64,000 bases of DNA from Viridibacterium sp035456105 (GCA_035456105.1 DATIDV010000048.1:62001-126000), one strand, 5' to 3'. Positions 8,847 through 17,318 are shown, counted from the first letter of the stretch. Numbers and translations are program-made. The notes: a model not told the origin generated them from the letters alone.

Positions 8847-8931
8847 GGTGTGCCTCTTTCTTCTTCAAATGCAGATGAGGGTGCGCCCGCCACCCTGTGC
8901 GAGATATGCGTATGAAATACTTGTGCTGAGC

Positions 8932-10911
8932 CTATTTCGCGTAGAACCATTGCTGCAGGAGCGATGGCCCCGGTGTGGGGTAAGTCCAGCCGGCCGGCAT
9001 GCGCTCATAGATGTTATGCAGCGTGGTCTTGCGCAGCGCGTTGTCCTTCGGTGGGCGCACCACGCCAAGCACTTCCATTTCGTCGGCGGCGATCTGCAGG
9101 ATTTCCCTGAACAGCTTGTCTGCTTCGGCGGGGGTTTTGGCCGAACGCCATTGCTCATAGAGTTCGAGGCGTTTCTTCATTGACGCGCTGGGTTCTTCGC
9201 CCTGCTTGCCATTCGAGAGATACCACTTCACCCACTGCACGCTCTGGCGCGACTCGGGGTGTACGGTCATGAAAGGTCGCGGATTCTGTGTCGCATCCAT
9301 GCCGCCAGGTGCCGAATCGACGCTCATGTCATAGTCATTCGCGTTGGCGCGGTCAAAATTCAGCGAGCGTTCGGTGACCTGCAGGACAAGATCGATGCCG
9401 ATCTTCGACCACTGTTTGCGGATCAGTTCCAGCGCATCGACCTGCTGGGCGAGCTGGATCGCCACGATGGTTTCGATGCCAACGCGCCCGCCTTCGGGAT
9501 ATAGACGGTAGCCATCGCTGTCGCGTTTTCCCAGGCCGAGCCTGTCGAGGATTTCATTGGCCTGCTTCGGGTCGTAGCTCGTGTACTGCGTGCCCATCTT
9601 GTCGACGAACCACTTCGACTCTTTCAGCGGCGCCGTCTGCCAGATTGCGCCCTGGCCCATGTACACGATGTCGTTTACCTCTTTGCGATCGGTGCCGAGT
9701 GACAGGGCGATACGGAAGTCCTTGTTGCGGATCAGCTTGCGCAGCTTGTCCTTCTTCGTCGATTGATTGAGATACATGCCTATGGAATTGGCATTCAGCG
9801 ATTGCAGGCTCATCAGCGTGTAGCCTCCTTTCACGGCATTCTCCGAGAGCAGCGGGCGATTCTGTATCGGTGCGATGTGCCGATGCTGGAAGTCGAGCTG
9901 GCCATTCACCGCGGCCAGCACGATGGTCTCGACTTCGGAGATGACGCTGAACTGCAGGCGATCGATGTAGGGGAGCTGTTTGCCCTCGGTATCGACCTGC
10001 CAGAAGTAGGGATTGCGCTCCAGCACCACGCGTGTGGCGCTGCCGCTGTAGGGCTCCTTGATCACCCAGGGATCGAGCGTCGGTCTGGCCGGGTTGCCCC
10101 AGCGCGTCGCCACCTCGATGTCGCCGCAACGCAGGCGCATCAGCGCGGGCCAGTCGCTGGCCTTCACCTGGCTGATCAGCTCTTCCACCTTCGGGTTATA
10201 GCGTGGGTGGAACTGCGCACAGTATTTCTTCTGGTACATCGTCGGGTACTGGCCAAGTGGTGTGGCAAGTACTTCCGGGAAGCTCACATAGGGCCCGGCG
10301 AACTTGAACTTCACCGTGTAGTCGTCGAGCTTCGTGACTTCGGCCAGCTTGTCCTTCACCACGAGGGCGTCGGGCGGATTGGCGAGGAACTGCTTGTTGC
10401 CCGCCAGATCGATGATGGAGAACAGCACGTCCTCGGCGGTGAAAGGCGTGCCGTCGGACCAGCGCGTGCCCTTGCGCAGTTTGAAGACGTATTCGGTGGC
10501 ATCCGCGCTGAGCGTCCAGCTCTCGGCAAGATTCGGCACCACGCTGTTGAAGTCGGGCGACCAGCGCGCCAGGCTCTGGTTGCCGACGAAGCGCAGGATG
10601 GCGTGATAGTCCGCATTGCCGCGCATGGCGCTGCGCAGGCTGCCGCCGTACTGGCCGCTGCGCTCCACTGGCGTGATCACTTCCGGGTTTTCGGGCAGGC
10701 GCGCATTGACGGGTTCGAGCCTGTTCTCCTGCACCAGCCTGTCGAGCATCGGCGCCTGCTTGTAGGCATGCGCTGCGGGCGAGAGGGCCATAAAACCCAG
10801 ACCCATGACGATCGCATGTGCGGCATCGTGCATGCGATGCGTGGCGAGTGTGTAAGTTTGCGCTCGCCCTTGCCCTTGCCCTTGCCCTCGCCTTTGCCCT
10901 TTTTGCTGCAT
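8932..10911 (-). CDS. ABC transporter family-5 solute-binding protein (orphan, pectin-linked)
   Basis: 659 aa periplasmic binding protein of the oligopeptide/nickel (family 5) fold, longer than DppA-type members. Core motifs are PNLAESWTLSADATEYVFKL, RKGTRWSDGTPFTAEDVLFS, VFKFAGPYVSFP and the C-terminal family pattern. The start at 10911 is set by GGGAG 5-6 bases upstream. It gives an odd N terminus, MQQKGQRRGQGQGQGRAQ, before the hydrophobic signal core MGLGFMALSPAAHA. No permease or ATPase genes are near, so its transporter must be encoded elsewhere. Its place just upstream of ogl suggests it binds oligogalacturonides or a related pectin fragment. Confidence 0.85.
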   Translation of the reverse strand: MQQKGQRRGQGQGQGRAQTYTLATHRMHDAAHAIVMGLGFMALSPAAHAYKQAPMLDRLVQENRLEPVNARLPENPEVITPVERSGQYGGSLRSAMRGNADYHAILRFVGNQSLARWSPDFNSVVPNLAESWTLSADATEYVFKLRKGTRWSDGTPFTAEDVLFSIIDLAGNKQFLANPPDALVVKDKLAEVTKLDDYTVKFKFAGPYVSFPEVLATPLGQYPTMYQKKYCAQFHPRYNPKVEELISQVKASDWPALMRLRCGDIEVATRWGNPARPTLDPWVIKEPYSGSATRVVLERNPYFWQVDTEGKQLPYIDRLQFSVISEVETIVLAAVNGQLDFQHRHIAPIQNRPLLSENAVKGGYTLMSLQSLNANSIGMYLNQSTKKDKLRKLIRNKDFRIALSLGTDRKEVNDIVYMGQGAIWQTAPLKESKWFVDKMGTQYTSYDPKQANEILDRLGLGKRDSDGYRLYPEGGRVGIETIVAIQLAQQVDALELIRKQWSKIGIDLVLQVTERSLNFDRANANDYDMSVDSAPGGMDATQNPRPFMTVHPESRQSVQWVKWYLSNGKQGEEPSASMKKRLELYEQWRSAKTPAEADKLFREILQIAADEMEVLGVVRPPKDNALRKTTLHNIYERMPAGWTYPTPGPSLLQQWFYAK

Positions 10912-11144
10912 GCTGACTCCCGTCTCTGATCTTGTTGTCGCCGGCGAGCGCATGGAGAGGAGGCCGCAGTGCCCGGCAGGGGCGCAGTTTCGGTGTAGCA
11001 CCCGGCGCTGTCTTGTATGTTTGCGACATTGGCGCAGTCGCGCGAAGATCAGGTGTGTGGGCGGATGGATGGGTGGGAACAAACGGAGCGGTCCTCGAAA
11101 TGAGCCGTGCATCCGCCATGTGTTTTCTCTGGAAGGAGCAAGTC

Positions 11145-11357
11145 TTGAAGAGTCGCAAGTTGTTGTATGAAGGTCTCGTCGATGCCGGCGGTTTCCTGTG
11201 CGGGGCATTGGCTGGATATGGCCTGGCACGCGTTTTCGGGTTCGATCTGTTTGCCAGCGGCTACGGTGCAGCCAGCATGGGTGGCATCGTCATGGTCGGC
11301 ATCGGTGGTGGGCTGGGTGTGCAACTGGCCCGGCACTGGTTCGTGCGTGAGCGCTGA
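11145..11357 (+). CDS. Small inner-membrane protein with TTG start
   Basis: 71 aa, LKSRKLLYEGLVDAGGFLCG onward. GGAAGGAG at 11131-11138 lies 6 bases before an in-frame TTG at 11145, which decides the start; ATG codons at 11100 and 11118 have no such site. Two short hydrophobic, Gly-rich stretches (GGFLCGALAGYGLARVFGF and GAASMGGIVMVGIGGGLGVQ) suggest two helices. It is followed 16 bases later by a strong terminator, which supports it as a real single-gene transcript. Function unknown. Confidence 0.6.
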   Translation: MKSRKLLYEGLVDAGGFLCGALAGYGLARVFGFDLFASGYGAASMGGIVMVGIGGGLGVQLARHWFVRER

Positions 11358-11372
11358 CGCTGCCGGATGCCC

Positions 11373-11409
11373 AAAGAAAAGGCCACCGCGGAAGGTGGCC
11401 TTTCTTTTG
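11373..11409. terminator. Strong rho-independent terminator
   Basis: AAAGAAAAGGCCACC / GGTGGCCTTTCTTTT, stem about 14 bp with one bulged A, small loop CGCGGAA-type and flanking A/T runs. It can work in both directions, between the small membrane gene (plus) and the carbonic-anhydrase-domain gene (minus). Confidence 0.88.
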
Positions 11410-11436
11410 TCTGTGAGGGCGGTGTTGCAGCAGACC

Positions 11437-12951
11437 CTAACGCGATTCCTTGATCACGCGGCCCGACGCGGCCTGCAGCGGCCGCGCATTGTTGGGGTAG
11501 AAGCGCGAGAACACATCGATCTGTTCAGCCGAGAGTTGTACGGGCTGCTTCATGACCAGCCACAGCACGCCCTCGGTGCATGGTGGCGTGGTCAGCGAGC
11601 CGATGTAGCTGAAGTAGTCGCGATTGGCAGGCAAGATCTCGTCCGCCTGGATGGAGATGCGCGGCGCGTAGTCCTCGTTCTTCTCCAGAGGCAGGTTGTT
11701 CCAGAGAGTCTGGATGAAGCGGTTGGCCTGGCCCGATTCGAGCAGCACGGCTACGACGGCCAGACGGCCCTCGGGATCGCGATGCACGAGGTGAGCCACC
11801 ATCGCGAAGCCCTTCCCGTTGATGCGCTCTTCCGCCGGATGGTGGAAGTGCATCTGGACCAGGTCGTAAGTGCGGCCCATCACGGTGAGGTGTGAGCCCG
11901 CACCGTACGTGATTTGAATGGTGTGGCCGTTGTCGACGATACGGAAGAAGCTTGGCTTGTAGTCGAACTGGATGGCTTCCTGCTCGACCTTGATGCCGTC
12001 ACGGATGTCGATCGGCGACTGGCGTTTGCCATTGGTGCAGACCGAGAATTCGGCGTCGAGCTTGCCCCAGTTCTCTGGGCCAGCAAGGCCTTCGTAGCTC
12101 CAGTGCAGGTCTTGCAGCACGACGGCGGCGGCCGACGCCTGAGCGGGCATCACAGCCGGTTTGCGTGGCATGTTGTAGGCAGGGGCGGGCACCGATTCGC
12201 GGGCCATGGCCAGTGCGACTTGCTGGGCTGCGCGAGCAGCGGCACGTTCGGTCGACTGCTGTTCGGCGAGGTGCAGCGTTGCAGCGTTGTTGCGGCCCGA
12301 CGCTGCCGGCGCATCAGGCGTCATGTCGGGTGTGGCCGCCGGAATGGCGGCGATGACAGGCTTGCGCTCCTGCATGGGCGCGCGCAGCGCAGGGGCTGAC
12401 GGCGCGGGCGGAGCAGTCACCTCGTCACGCGTCAGGCGGATATCGGCACGCCGCAGGACGGGCTTTGACGCGTCCTTGTCACCTTCATTCTTGCCGGCCG
12501 TGTCGTCGGCCTTCGCCATACGTTCCATCGCCAGCCTGGCGGCGTTGCGCAGATCGGCGATCGAGGCGGGCTTGCATACTTCATTGAAGAAACGGTCATC
12601 GACCGTGCCGGTCTTGACGCCGATGGGCGTCGTGCCATCGACCTTGTCTTCGCGCAGCACGCTGTCGTCGCTGGCAAGGTAGATGCGCTTGACGATGATG
12701 AAAGCGTGGCCGCGGCAGTCGTAGCGATTGAGCGCCCGCACGGTGCGGTAGCCATAAGCCTTGGCCTGGTCGTCGGAGAGCACGATGCGTCCCCACGCCA
12801 CCTTGGTGCCGGCGTCGGAAGAGGTGATGCTGCTGCGGTCCAGTTCCACGCGGCGTACGCGATCGCTGGTCACGGTGAGCCAGTCGGCCGCGTGTACGGA
12901 GGCGCAGCAGACGAGGGCAAGGGGCAGCAGGGAATGCAAAACCGGGGGCAT
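11437..12951 (-). CDS. Secreted two-domain protein: adhesin-E-like domain plus alpha-carbonic anhydrase
   Basis: 504 aa. A signal peptide (cleavage near VHAAD, residue 21) is followed by a domain resembling the surface-adhesin-E/CNP1-like family (WLTVTSDRVRRVELDRSSI, AYGYRTVRALNRYDC, residues 22-130). A long Ala/Pro/Arg-rich linker follows (about 145-275). An alpha-carbonic anhydrase domain occupies about 280-500: WSYEGLAGPENWG, QSPIDIRDG, the Zn ligands in QMHFHHP and AHLVHRD, and SLTTPPCTEGV with the gatekeeper Thr. Oddity: the second-shell Glu before the third Zn ligand (usually EAHLVH) is Val here (VAHLVH), so activity may be lowered or altered. A second, canonical alpha-CA lies at 42316-43056. 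Confidence 0.85.
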   Translation of the reverse strand: MPPVLHSLLPLALVCCASVHAADWLTVTSDRVRRVELDRSSITSSDAGTKVAWGRIVLSDDQAKAYGYRTVRALNRYDCRGHAFIIVKRIYLASDDSVLREDKVDGTTPIGVKTGTVDDRFFNEVCKPASIADLRNAARLAMERMAKADDTAGKNEGDKDASKPVLRRADIRLTRDEVTAPPAPSAPALRAPMQERKPVIAAIPAATPDMTPDAPAASGRNNAATLHLAEQQSTERAAARAAQQVALAMARESVPAPAYNMPRKPAVMPAQASAAAVVLQDLHWSYEGLAGPENWGKLDAEFSVCTNGKRQSPIDIRDGIKVEQEAIQFDYKPSFFRIVDNGHTIQITYGAGSHLTVMGRTYDLVQMHFHHPAEERINGKGFAMVAHLVHRDPEGRLAVVAVLLESGQANRFIQTLWNNLPLEKNEDYAPRISIQADEILPANRDYFSYIGSLTTPPCTEGVLWLVMKQPVQLSAEQIDVFSRFYPNNARPLQAASGRVIKESR

Positions 12952-13194
12952 GCAGGAGCACCACCAGAATGATCGAGTAACTCAGGTTTTCGGCGCGAAG
13001 GAGCGAAATCTTGAGCGCTGCCGGCAATTTTCCAGGGGGTTTTCCGGCAAGTCCTGCCGTCGGCGCTGGAGCTCAGTGCCGACAAGCCCCGTACGACGGC
13101 GTTTTGAGCGTCCTGCCGCAGGCGGCAAAAAATCGTGAATTCGCCGGATTCGCCATGGGGCGGTCCTGGGGGTGTGTCGAGCAAGATGCTGGAG

Positions 13195-13404
13195 TCAGGG
13201 CTGTATCGAGAACAGCGATCTGCAGAGCGCTCTCAGCTGCTTGTCGGAAACGGACATCACGAGCGAGTCGTCCAGTGCGTCATCCAGCACACCCTGTATC
13301 GTTAATGTGGTGTTTTCGCCGCTGGCCGCTGGCCGCTGGCCGCTGGCCGGTGACAGCGACGGCAAGGGCGCCAGGCGCGCGCAGTCTTCGAGCATTTCAG
13401 CCAT
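13195..13404 (-). CDS. Doubtful small ORF, possibly divergent from cpxR
   Basis: 69 aa frame, MAEMLEDCARLAPLP at the start and SDKQLRALCRSLFSIQP at the end, with an acidic middle (VLDDALDDSLVMSV). It has no convincing ribosome site (only CAGGCG next to the ATG) and spans a 7-base tandem repeat. The acidic/amphipathic pattern could be a real small protein, and its 5' end faces the CpxR box 80 bases away. Without homologues it could equally be spurious. Apart from this, the 12952-13565 gap shows only the repeat and the regulatory site. Confidence 0.3.
   Translation of the reverse strand: MAEMLEDCARLAPLPSLSPASGQRPAASGENTTLTIQGVLDDALDDSLVMSVSDKQLRALCRSLFSIQP
13321..13348 (+). repeat. Tandem heptamer GCTGGCC x4
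   Basis: Four exact head-to-tail copies of GCTGGCC (28 bases), inside the doubtful small ORF. A seven-base unit would shift the frame if copy number changes. Confidence 0.85.
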
Positions 13405-13483
13405 CGCCTGAGAGGCGCCCTGGCCGCCCCGGACGGCGCGCCGGGGCCGGCTGCGCAGCGGGCGTCCCGCATTGTTAAGTTCC

Positions 13484-13498
13484 GTAAATCACAGTAAA
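13484..13498 (+). promoter_or_regulatory. CpxR box GTAAA-N5-GTAAA
   Basis: GTAAA at 13484-13488 and 13494-13498 separated by TCACA. This is an exact fit to the known CpxR recognition pattern (two GTAAA in tandem, 4-8 bases apart). It ends 67 bases before the start of the CpxR-like gene, which points to autoregulation. Confidence 0.7.
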
Positions 13499-13565
13499 AC
13501 CCGTGTAGCGGTGCGCGTGTGCGCGGCGCTCTTGGCTACGATGGACGCTCCCATATCTGCAACGA

Positions 13566-14288
13566 ATGCGCATGAACCCCAAAGTCCTGCTGGTTGATGA
13601 TGATGTCGAACTTACCGGCATGCTGAATGAATATCTCGCGGCCGACGGCTTCGATGTCAGCGTGGCTCACAGTGGTGAGGCCGGCGTGCAGGCTGCCTTG
13701 TCCGGCGAGCATGCCATCGTCGTTCTGGATGTGATGATGCCGGGCATGAGCGGCATCGAAGCGCTGGGGCGTATTCGTGCCAATCCCGGCGCCGCAAGTG
13801 CCATTCCGGTGCTCATGCTCACCGCCCGTGGTGATGACACCGATCGTGTCGTCGGCCTCGAACTCGGCGCTGATGATTACGTACCCAAACCTTGTACACC
13901 ACGAGAACTGGCGGCGCGTATCCGCGCCATCCTGCGGCGCAGCCAGGGGCAGGGGGGGAAGGGCGTGACGGAGAATGGCTTGAGCGCGCCGCTGAGTGTG
14001 GGCGAGCTGAACGTCTGGCCCGAGCAGCGGCGTGCAGAGTGGGGAGGCAAGTCGCTCGATCTGACCAGTACCGAATTCAACCTGCTGGAGACGCTGGCGC
14101 GCAACGCAGGCCAGGCTGTCAGCAAGGCACATCTGTCGGAAGAGGCGATGGGGCGGCCACTTACGCGCTTCGACCGCAGCATCGATGTGCACATGAGCAG
14201 CATTCGCCACAAGCTCGGCGTCCTGCCGGATGGCCGGTCGTGCATCCAGACCGTCTACCGCAAGGGTTACCAGCTGATCCGGAGCTGA
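13566..14288 (+). CDS. cpxR: CpxR-like envelope-stress response regulator
   Basis: 240 aa OmpR-class DNA-binding regulator. The receiver domain has the acidic pair VDDDVEL, phospho-acceptor Asp55 in VVLDVMMPG, Thr in MLTARG and the KP lysine in YVPKPCTPRELAARIRAIL. The C-terminal winged helix carries DLTSTEFNLLETLA, SKAHLSEEAMGRPLTRFDRSID and VYRKGYQLI, which follow CpxR closely (including RFDRSID-like helix residues). The second ATG at 13572 is an alternative start. It is followed 4 bases later by its sensor kinase gene. The upstream CpxR box supports the CpxR assignment. Confidence 0.88.
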   Translation: MRMNPKVLLVDDDVELTGMLNEYLAADGFDVSVAHSGEAGVQAALSGEHAIVVLDVMMPGMSGIEALGRIRANPGAASAIPVLMLTARGDDTDRVVGLELGADDYVPKPCTPRELAARIRAILRRSQGQGGKGVTENGLSAPLSVGELNVWPEQRRAEWGGKSLDLTSTEFNLLETLARNAGQAVSKAHLSEEAMGRPLTRFDRSIDVHMSSIRHKLGVLPDGRSCIQTVYRKGYQLIRS

Positions 14289-14292
14289 CTCC

Positions 14293-15489
14293 TTGGGACG
14301 TCTATTCTGGAAGTTCTTCTTTGCCCTGCTGTTGGCGCAGATCGTGTCGGTGCTGGGCGTCGGCCTGCTCATAGGCCTGCATAACCGGCAGCTGCAAGGG
14401 GTGGATCTGCATGGCACGCATCATCGAGGCCCGGGGCTTGCGCCGGGTTCCCTGTCCGATGTGTGGGGAGAAGACGATTCTGCAGAAACACCGCAGCCAC
14501 GTGGGCCTGGCGGCGATATGCGGCCGGGCGGGCAACCACCCCATTTTCGCGGGCCTCACGGCCACCCGCCGCAACATAGCCTGATTCCGACCCCGCCCTT
14601 GCTGTCGGGCCTCGCTGCCAGCCTGATCTTCGCGACCCTGCTTGCCTGGTATTTCGCCAAGCCGATCCGCAGTCTCAGCCGGGCATTCGATGCCGTCTCG
14701 CAGGGCAATCTGTCTGTGCGTCTGAGTGCCGAGATGGGCGGGCGTCGCGACGAATTGGCTGATCTGGGGCGTGATTTCGACAGCATGGCGCAGCGAGTAC
14801 AGGGCCTCATGGACGGACAGCGTCGTCTGTTCCATGACGTATCGCACGAGTTGCGCTCGCCGCTGACGCGCTTGCAGGTTGCGATCGGTCTGGCGCGCCA
14901 GAATCCCGAGCGCGTTGAGCAGGCCTTGCTGCGCGTCGAGCGCGAGTCGGTGCGCATGGATCAGCTGGTTAGCGAGTTGCTGACGCTTGCGCGCCTGGAG
15001 TCGGGCATGTCGATGAGCGTGCGCGAGGCGATTGCTCTCGACGAGTTTGTCGGCAATATCGTTGAGGATTCGCGTGTTGAGGCGGAGGCGAAACACTGTC
15101 AGTTGCTGTTTGTCGAAGAGGGTGAGGTCTTCGCACAGGGGAATCCCGAGCTGCTGCGACGTGGCGTGGAGAACGTGTTGCGCAATGCCATCAAGCATTC
15201 TCCGCCGCATGCGGAAGTCCGCATCAGCCTGCGCTGCATCCACGGTGACAAAGGCAGGCAGATCGAGATAGCCATTCTGGACCAGGGCTCGGGCGTCCCC
15301 GACGCGGCCCTGCCACACATCTTCCAGCCCTTCTTCCGTGGGGTGGGAGACAATCCGGCCGAAGGCTATGGGCTTGGTCTGGCGATTGCCCAGCGGGTTG
15401 TTGCCATGCATGACGGCAGCATTGCAGCACGTAATGTTGAGGGCGGCGGATTCGAAGTCGTCATTGCCTTACCGGCGAGCGCTGCCTGA
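14293..15489 (+). CDS. cpxA: CpxA-like sensor histidine kinase
   Basis: 398 aa inner-membrane kinase partner of the regulator 4 bases upstream. TM1 is at about 7-28, then a short His/Pro/Gly-rich periplasmic segment (about 30-100, with HFRGPHGHPPQH), TM2 at about 103-124, HAMP (PIRSLSRAFDAVSQGNLSVRL), the H-box FHDVSHELRSPLTRL, N-box NVLRNAIKHS, and G boxes DQGSGVPD and YGLGLAI. The start is a TTG, with GGAG a few bases before it and no ATG suitably placed. The periplasmic sensor loop is shorter than in E. coli CpxA and rich in His, so it might also respond to metal; that is inference. Confidence 0.87.
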   Translation: MGRLFWKFFFALLLAQIVSVLGVGLLIGLHNRQLQGVDLHGTHHRGPGLAPGSLSDVWGEDDSAETPQPRGPGGDMRPGGQPPHFRGPHGHPPQHSLIPTPPLLSGLAASLIFATLLAWYFAKPIRSLSRAFDAVSQGNLSVRLSAEMGGRRDELADLGRDFDSMAQRVQGLMDGQRRLFHDVSHELRSPLTRLQVAIGLARQNPERVEQALLRVERESVRMDQLVSELLTLARLESGMSMSVREAIALDEFVGNIVEDSRVEAEAKHCQLLFVEEGEVFAQGNPELLRRGVENVLRNAIKHSPPHAEVRISLRCIHGDKGRQIEIAILDQGSGVPDAALPHIFQPFFRGVGDNPAEGYGLGLAIAQRVVAMHDGSIAARNVEGGGFEVVIALPASAA

Positions 15490-15497
15490 ACTCGAGC

Positions 15498-15986
15498 TCA
15501 GGCCGCCTGGCGCAGGCGTAGAAAGGTCATTTGCAGCACGCGTGCATCGTTGCTGGCGCGATGGCGGCGCACCTGCAGTTCATTCTCGACACTGCTGCGC
15601 GCATTGTTCCAGTGCGTCTTGCTGCACTCGTCCATCAACACCATCAGGTGCTCCAGCTTGAATGTCGGCACCAGACCGGCGGCTTCGTAGAGCACTGACA
15701 GCCAGGTGAAGTCGTGGGCCCAAGCATCTGAATAAACCGTCAGCCCGGCAAGGCTGCGGTTGAGCTTGCTGGCCACCTCGAGCGGCGGCTTGCCATGGGC
15801 CTGCAAGGTCTCGCGCGTGATGCCATGGACGGCTTCAGCCCTGCTGTCCCAATGCGTCCAGCTTTCATCCGGCTTGATCAGCATGCACTGCGTACTGCCA
15901 TCGGGCAGCACGAAGCCTACCTCGATGGGGTAGCTGCCAGTGCCGAAGCCAGAGGCTTCAAGATCGATGACGGTGGGGGCGTTCAT
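15498..15986 (-). CDS. DEDDh-type 3'-5' exonuclease-like protein
   Basis: 162 aa. It shows the four acidic residues and histidine of DnaQ-like nucleases: TVIDLEASG (Asp8, Glu10), YSDAWAHDFTWL and HRASNDARVLQ (His then Asp). It is a short stand-alone exonuclease domain (RNase T/DnaQ superfamily), probably acting on single-stranded nucleic acid ends. It converges with cpxA (8-base gap). Substrate unknown. Confidence 0.75.
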   Translation of the reverse strand: MNAPTVIDLEASGFGTGSYPIEVGFVLPDGSTQCMLIKPDESWTHWDSRAEAVHGITRETLQAHGKPPLEVASKLNRSLAGLTVYSDAWAHDFTWLSVLYEAAGLVPTFKLEHLMVLMDECSKTHWNNARSSVENELQVRRHRASNDARVLQMTFLRLRQAA

Positions 15987-16044
15987 GTTCCGGTGATTCT
16001 ACGTGCCGGATACGGGAAACGATATGTTACGGGCCAAATGGAAT

Positions 16045-16067
16045 AACGGCTCCTGTCAGGAGCCGTT
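16045..16067 (-). terminator. Terminator hairpin after the lipoprotein gene
   Basis: An 11-bp perfect inverted repeat, AACGGCTCCTG / CAGGAGCCGTT, about 25 bases beyond the lipoprotein stop. The T-tract is poor (TTATT), so strength is uncertain. Confidence 0.6.
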
Positions 16068-16092
16068 AATGTGATTCAGCAATCGACCTTGG

Positions 16093-17133
16093 TCAGGACG
16101 CCGCAAGTGCCGCAAGCGTTGTCGTCTTCGTGCTGTCGATCGTGCCGTCGGCATTTGCATCCAGATCGAGCGTCACTGATCCGCTGCCAAGGAAGGTCAC
16201 ATAGAGCACCGAGCCGCGGCCGGTGATCTTCAGCTTGCCTGACACGAAGGCCCCCGAGGGCGTCGTGACGACAGGCGTCTGGGCTTCGATCTGCAGGCCA
16301 ATGCTTGTCCCGGCAATCGTCGCGCCGAGGCCCAGTTTGACGGGATTGCTGGTGATATTGCCTGAGGCTGGAACTACCGAGGTGGAGCTTATGCTGCTCA
16401 ACTGCAGCGTTCCCGTATAGCCAGAAGAGACGAAGTTCGCCGCGAGCGTTCCATTGGCCACACTGTAAGTGGTCGAGTTCGCTGCCTCCGCCCTGGTGAA
16501 ATCGTAGGCCCCGTTATAGGTCAAGCTCGTCGTGCCGGAAGCGACCTTCAAGGAGGTATATGTGACACCAGCGGCTACGTTGGTTTGGTTGGCATTGAAA
16601 GCTTTCAGCTCGAGTTTCAAGGTGCCGTTCAACGTGAGTCCGTTCTGGATGCAATTTGCATAGACGAATGCGGCGGTGTCGCCTACAGTGAGGCCTGACG
16701 ACGATGCATTTGTTTCAGTCAGGACGTAGCTCCCTCCGCCCGCGCATGCCGTAGTCGAACTCGAGGTAAGAGCCGTCAGCGCAAAAGTTGCCCTTTCCCG
16801 CTCGACGAGGCGGCTGATCCGGGCTTCCACGTGTTCGGCAACAGCGGCTTGAAGGGACGAAGATTGATCGAGGGAGAGCGTGCCCACCGAACCGCTCGAT
16901 GGATTGGCGTTAGCGCCAGCCAGGTTGATGGCGACTGTCGCACTTGCGATGCCAGTGTTGGCCACCTGGGACTGATTGCCGGCGGTGATGTCGGTGACAG
17001 CGGCGGCGCTTGAACTGCTGGAGGCAGCGGGCGGGATGGAGCCTCCGCCACCCCCGTCCCCTCCGCCCCCGCATGCAGACAGCATGACGAGACAAGCGCA
17101 GGAAATAATTGTTTTGTTAAGCAGAATGAACAT
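16093..17133 (-). CDS. Glycine-linker lipoprotein, hypothetical
   Basis: 346 aa, family not recognised. The start at 17133 is fixed by GGGGGAG 9 bases before the ATG; a longer frame to 17235 lacks such a site. Signal peptide MFILLNKTIISCACLVMLSAC ends in a lipobox (LSAC), followed by a flexible GGGGDGGGGG tether. The mature part is Ser/Thr/Ala-rich, with beta-strand-like repeats (NGTLKLELKAFN, SLTYNGAYDFTRA, NGTLAANFVSSGYTG). It looks like a secreted beta-rich outer-membrane lipoprotein. The C terminus includes DLDANADGTIDS, a Ca-binding-like Asp/Asn loop. Confidence 0.75.
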   Translation of the reverse strand: MFILLNKTIISCACLVMLSACGGGGDGGGGGSIPPAASSSSSAAAVTDITAGNQSQVANTGIASATVAINLAGANANPSSGSVGTLSLDQSSSLQAAVAEHVEARISRLVERERATFALTALTSSSTTACAGGGSYVLTETNASSSGLTVGDTAAFVYANCIQNGLTLNGTLKLELKAFNANQTNVAAGVTYTSLKVASGTTSLTYNGAYDFTRAEAANSTTYSVANGTLAANFVSSGYTGTLQLSSISSTSVVPASGNITSNPVKLGLGATIAGTSIGLQIEAQTPVVTTPSGAFVSGKLKITGRGSVLYVTFLGSGSVTLDLDANADGTIDSTKTTTLAALAAS

Positions 17134-17318
17134 GAATGACTCCCCCGGTTGATCTGGATCTTGTTCTTGCGGCGGGAGCCTAGCAGCGACGCACTGCTTG
17201 TCCAGTGCTTTTGTCACGAAGTGTAAAGAGAGCACCTGCCTGCCAAGGCTGGCAAATCGACCAAGTCATTGGTCTGGAGGGGAAATGTCCGGAATTGCCC
17301 AAAAAGGCAGGCTGGAGA

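Noticed and set aside
9763..10929. 388-aa plus-strand frame opposite the solute-binding protein
   Set aside because: Antisense shadow of a gene with clear family-5 motifs; no start signal or domain of its own.
13321..13348. Tandem GCTGGCC repeat as a CRISPR or regulatory array
   Set aside because: Only four 7-base units without spacers; a simple tandem repeat. No CRISPR array exists in the window.
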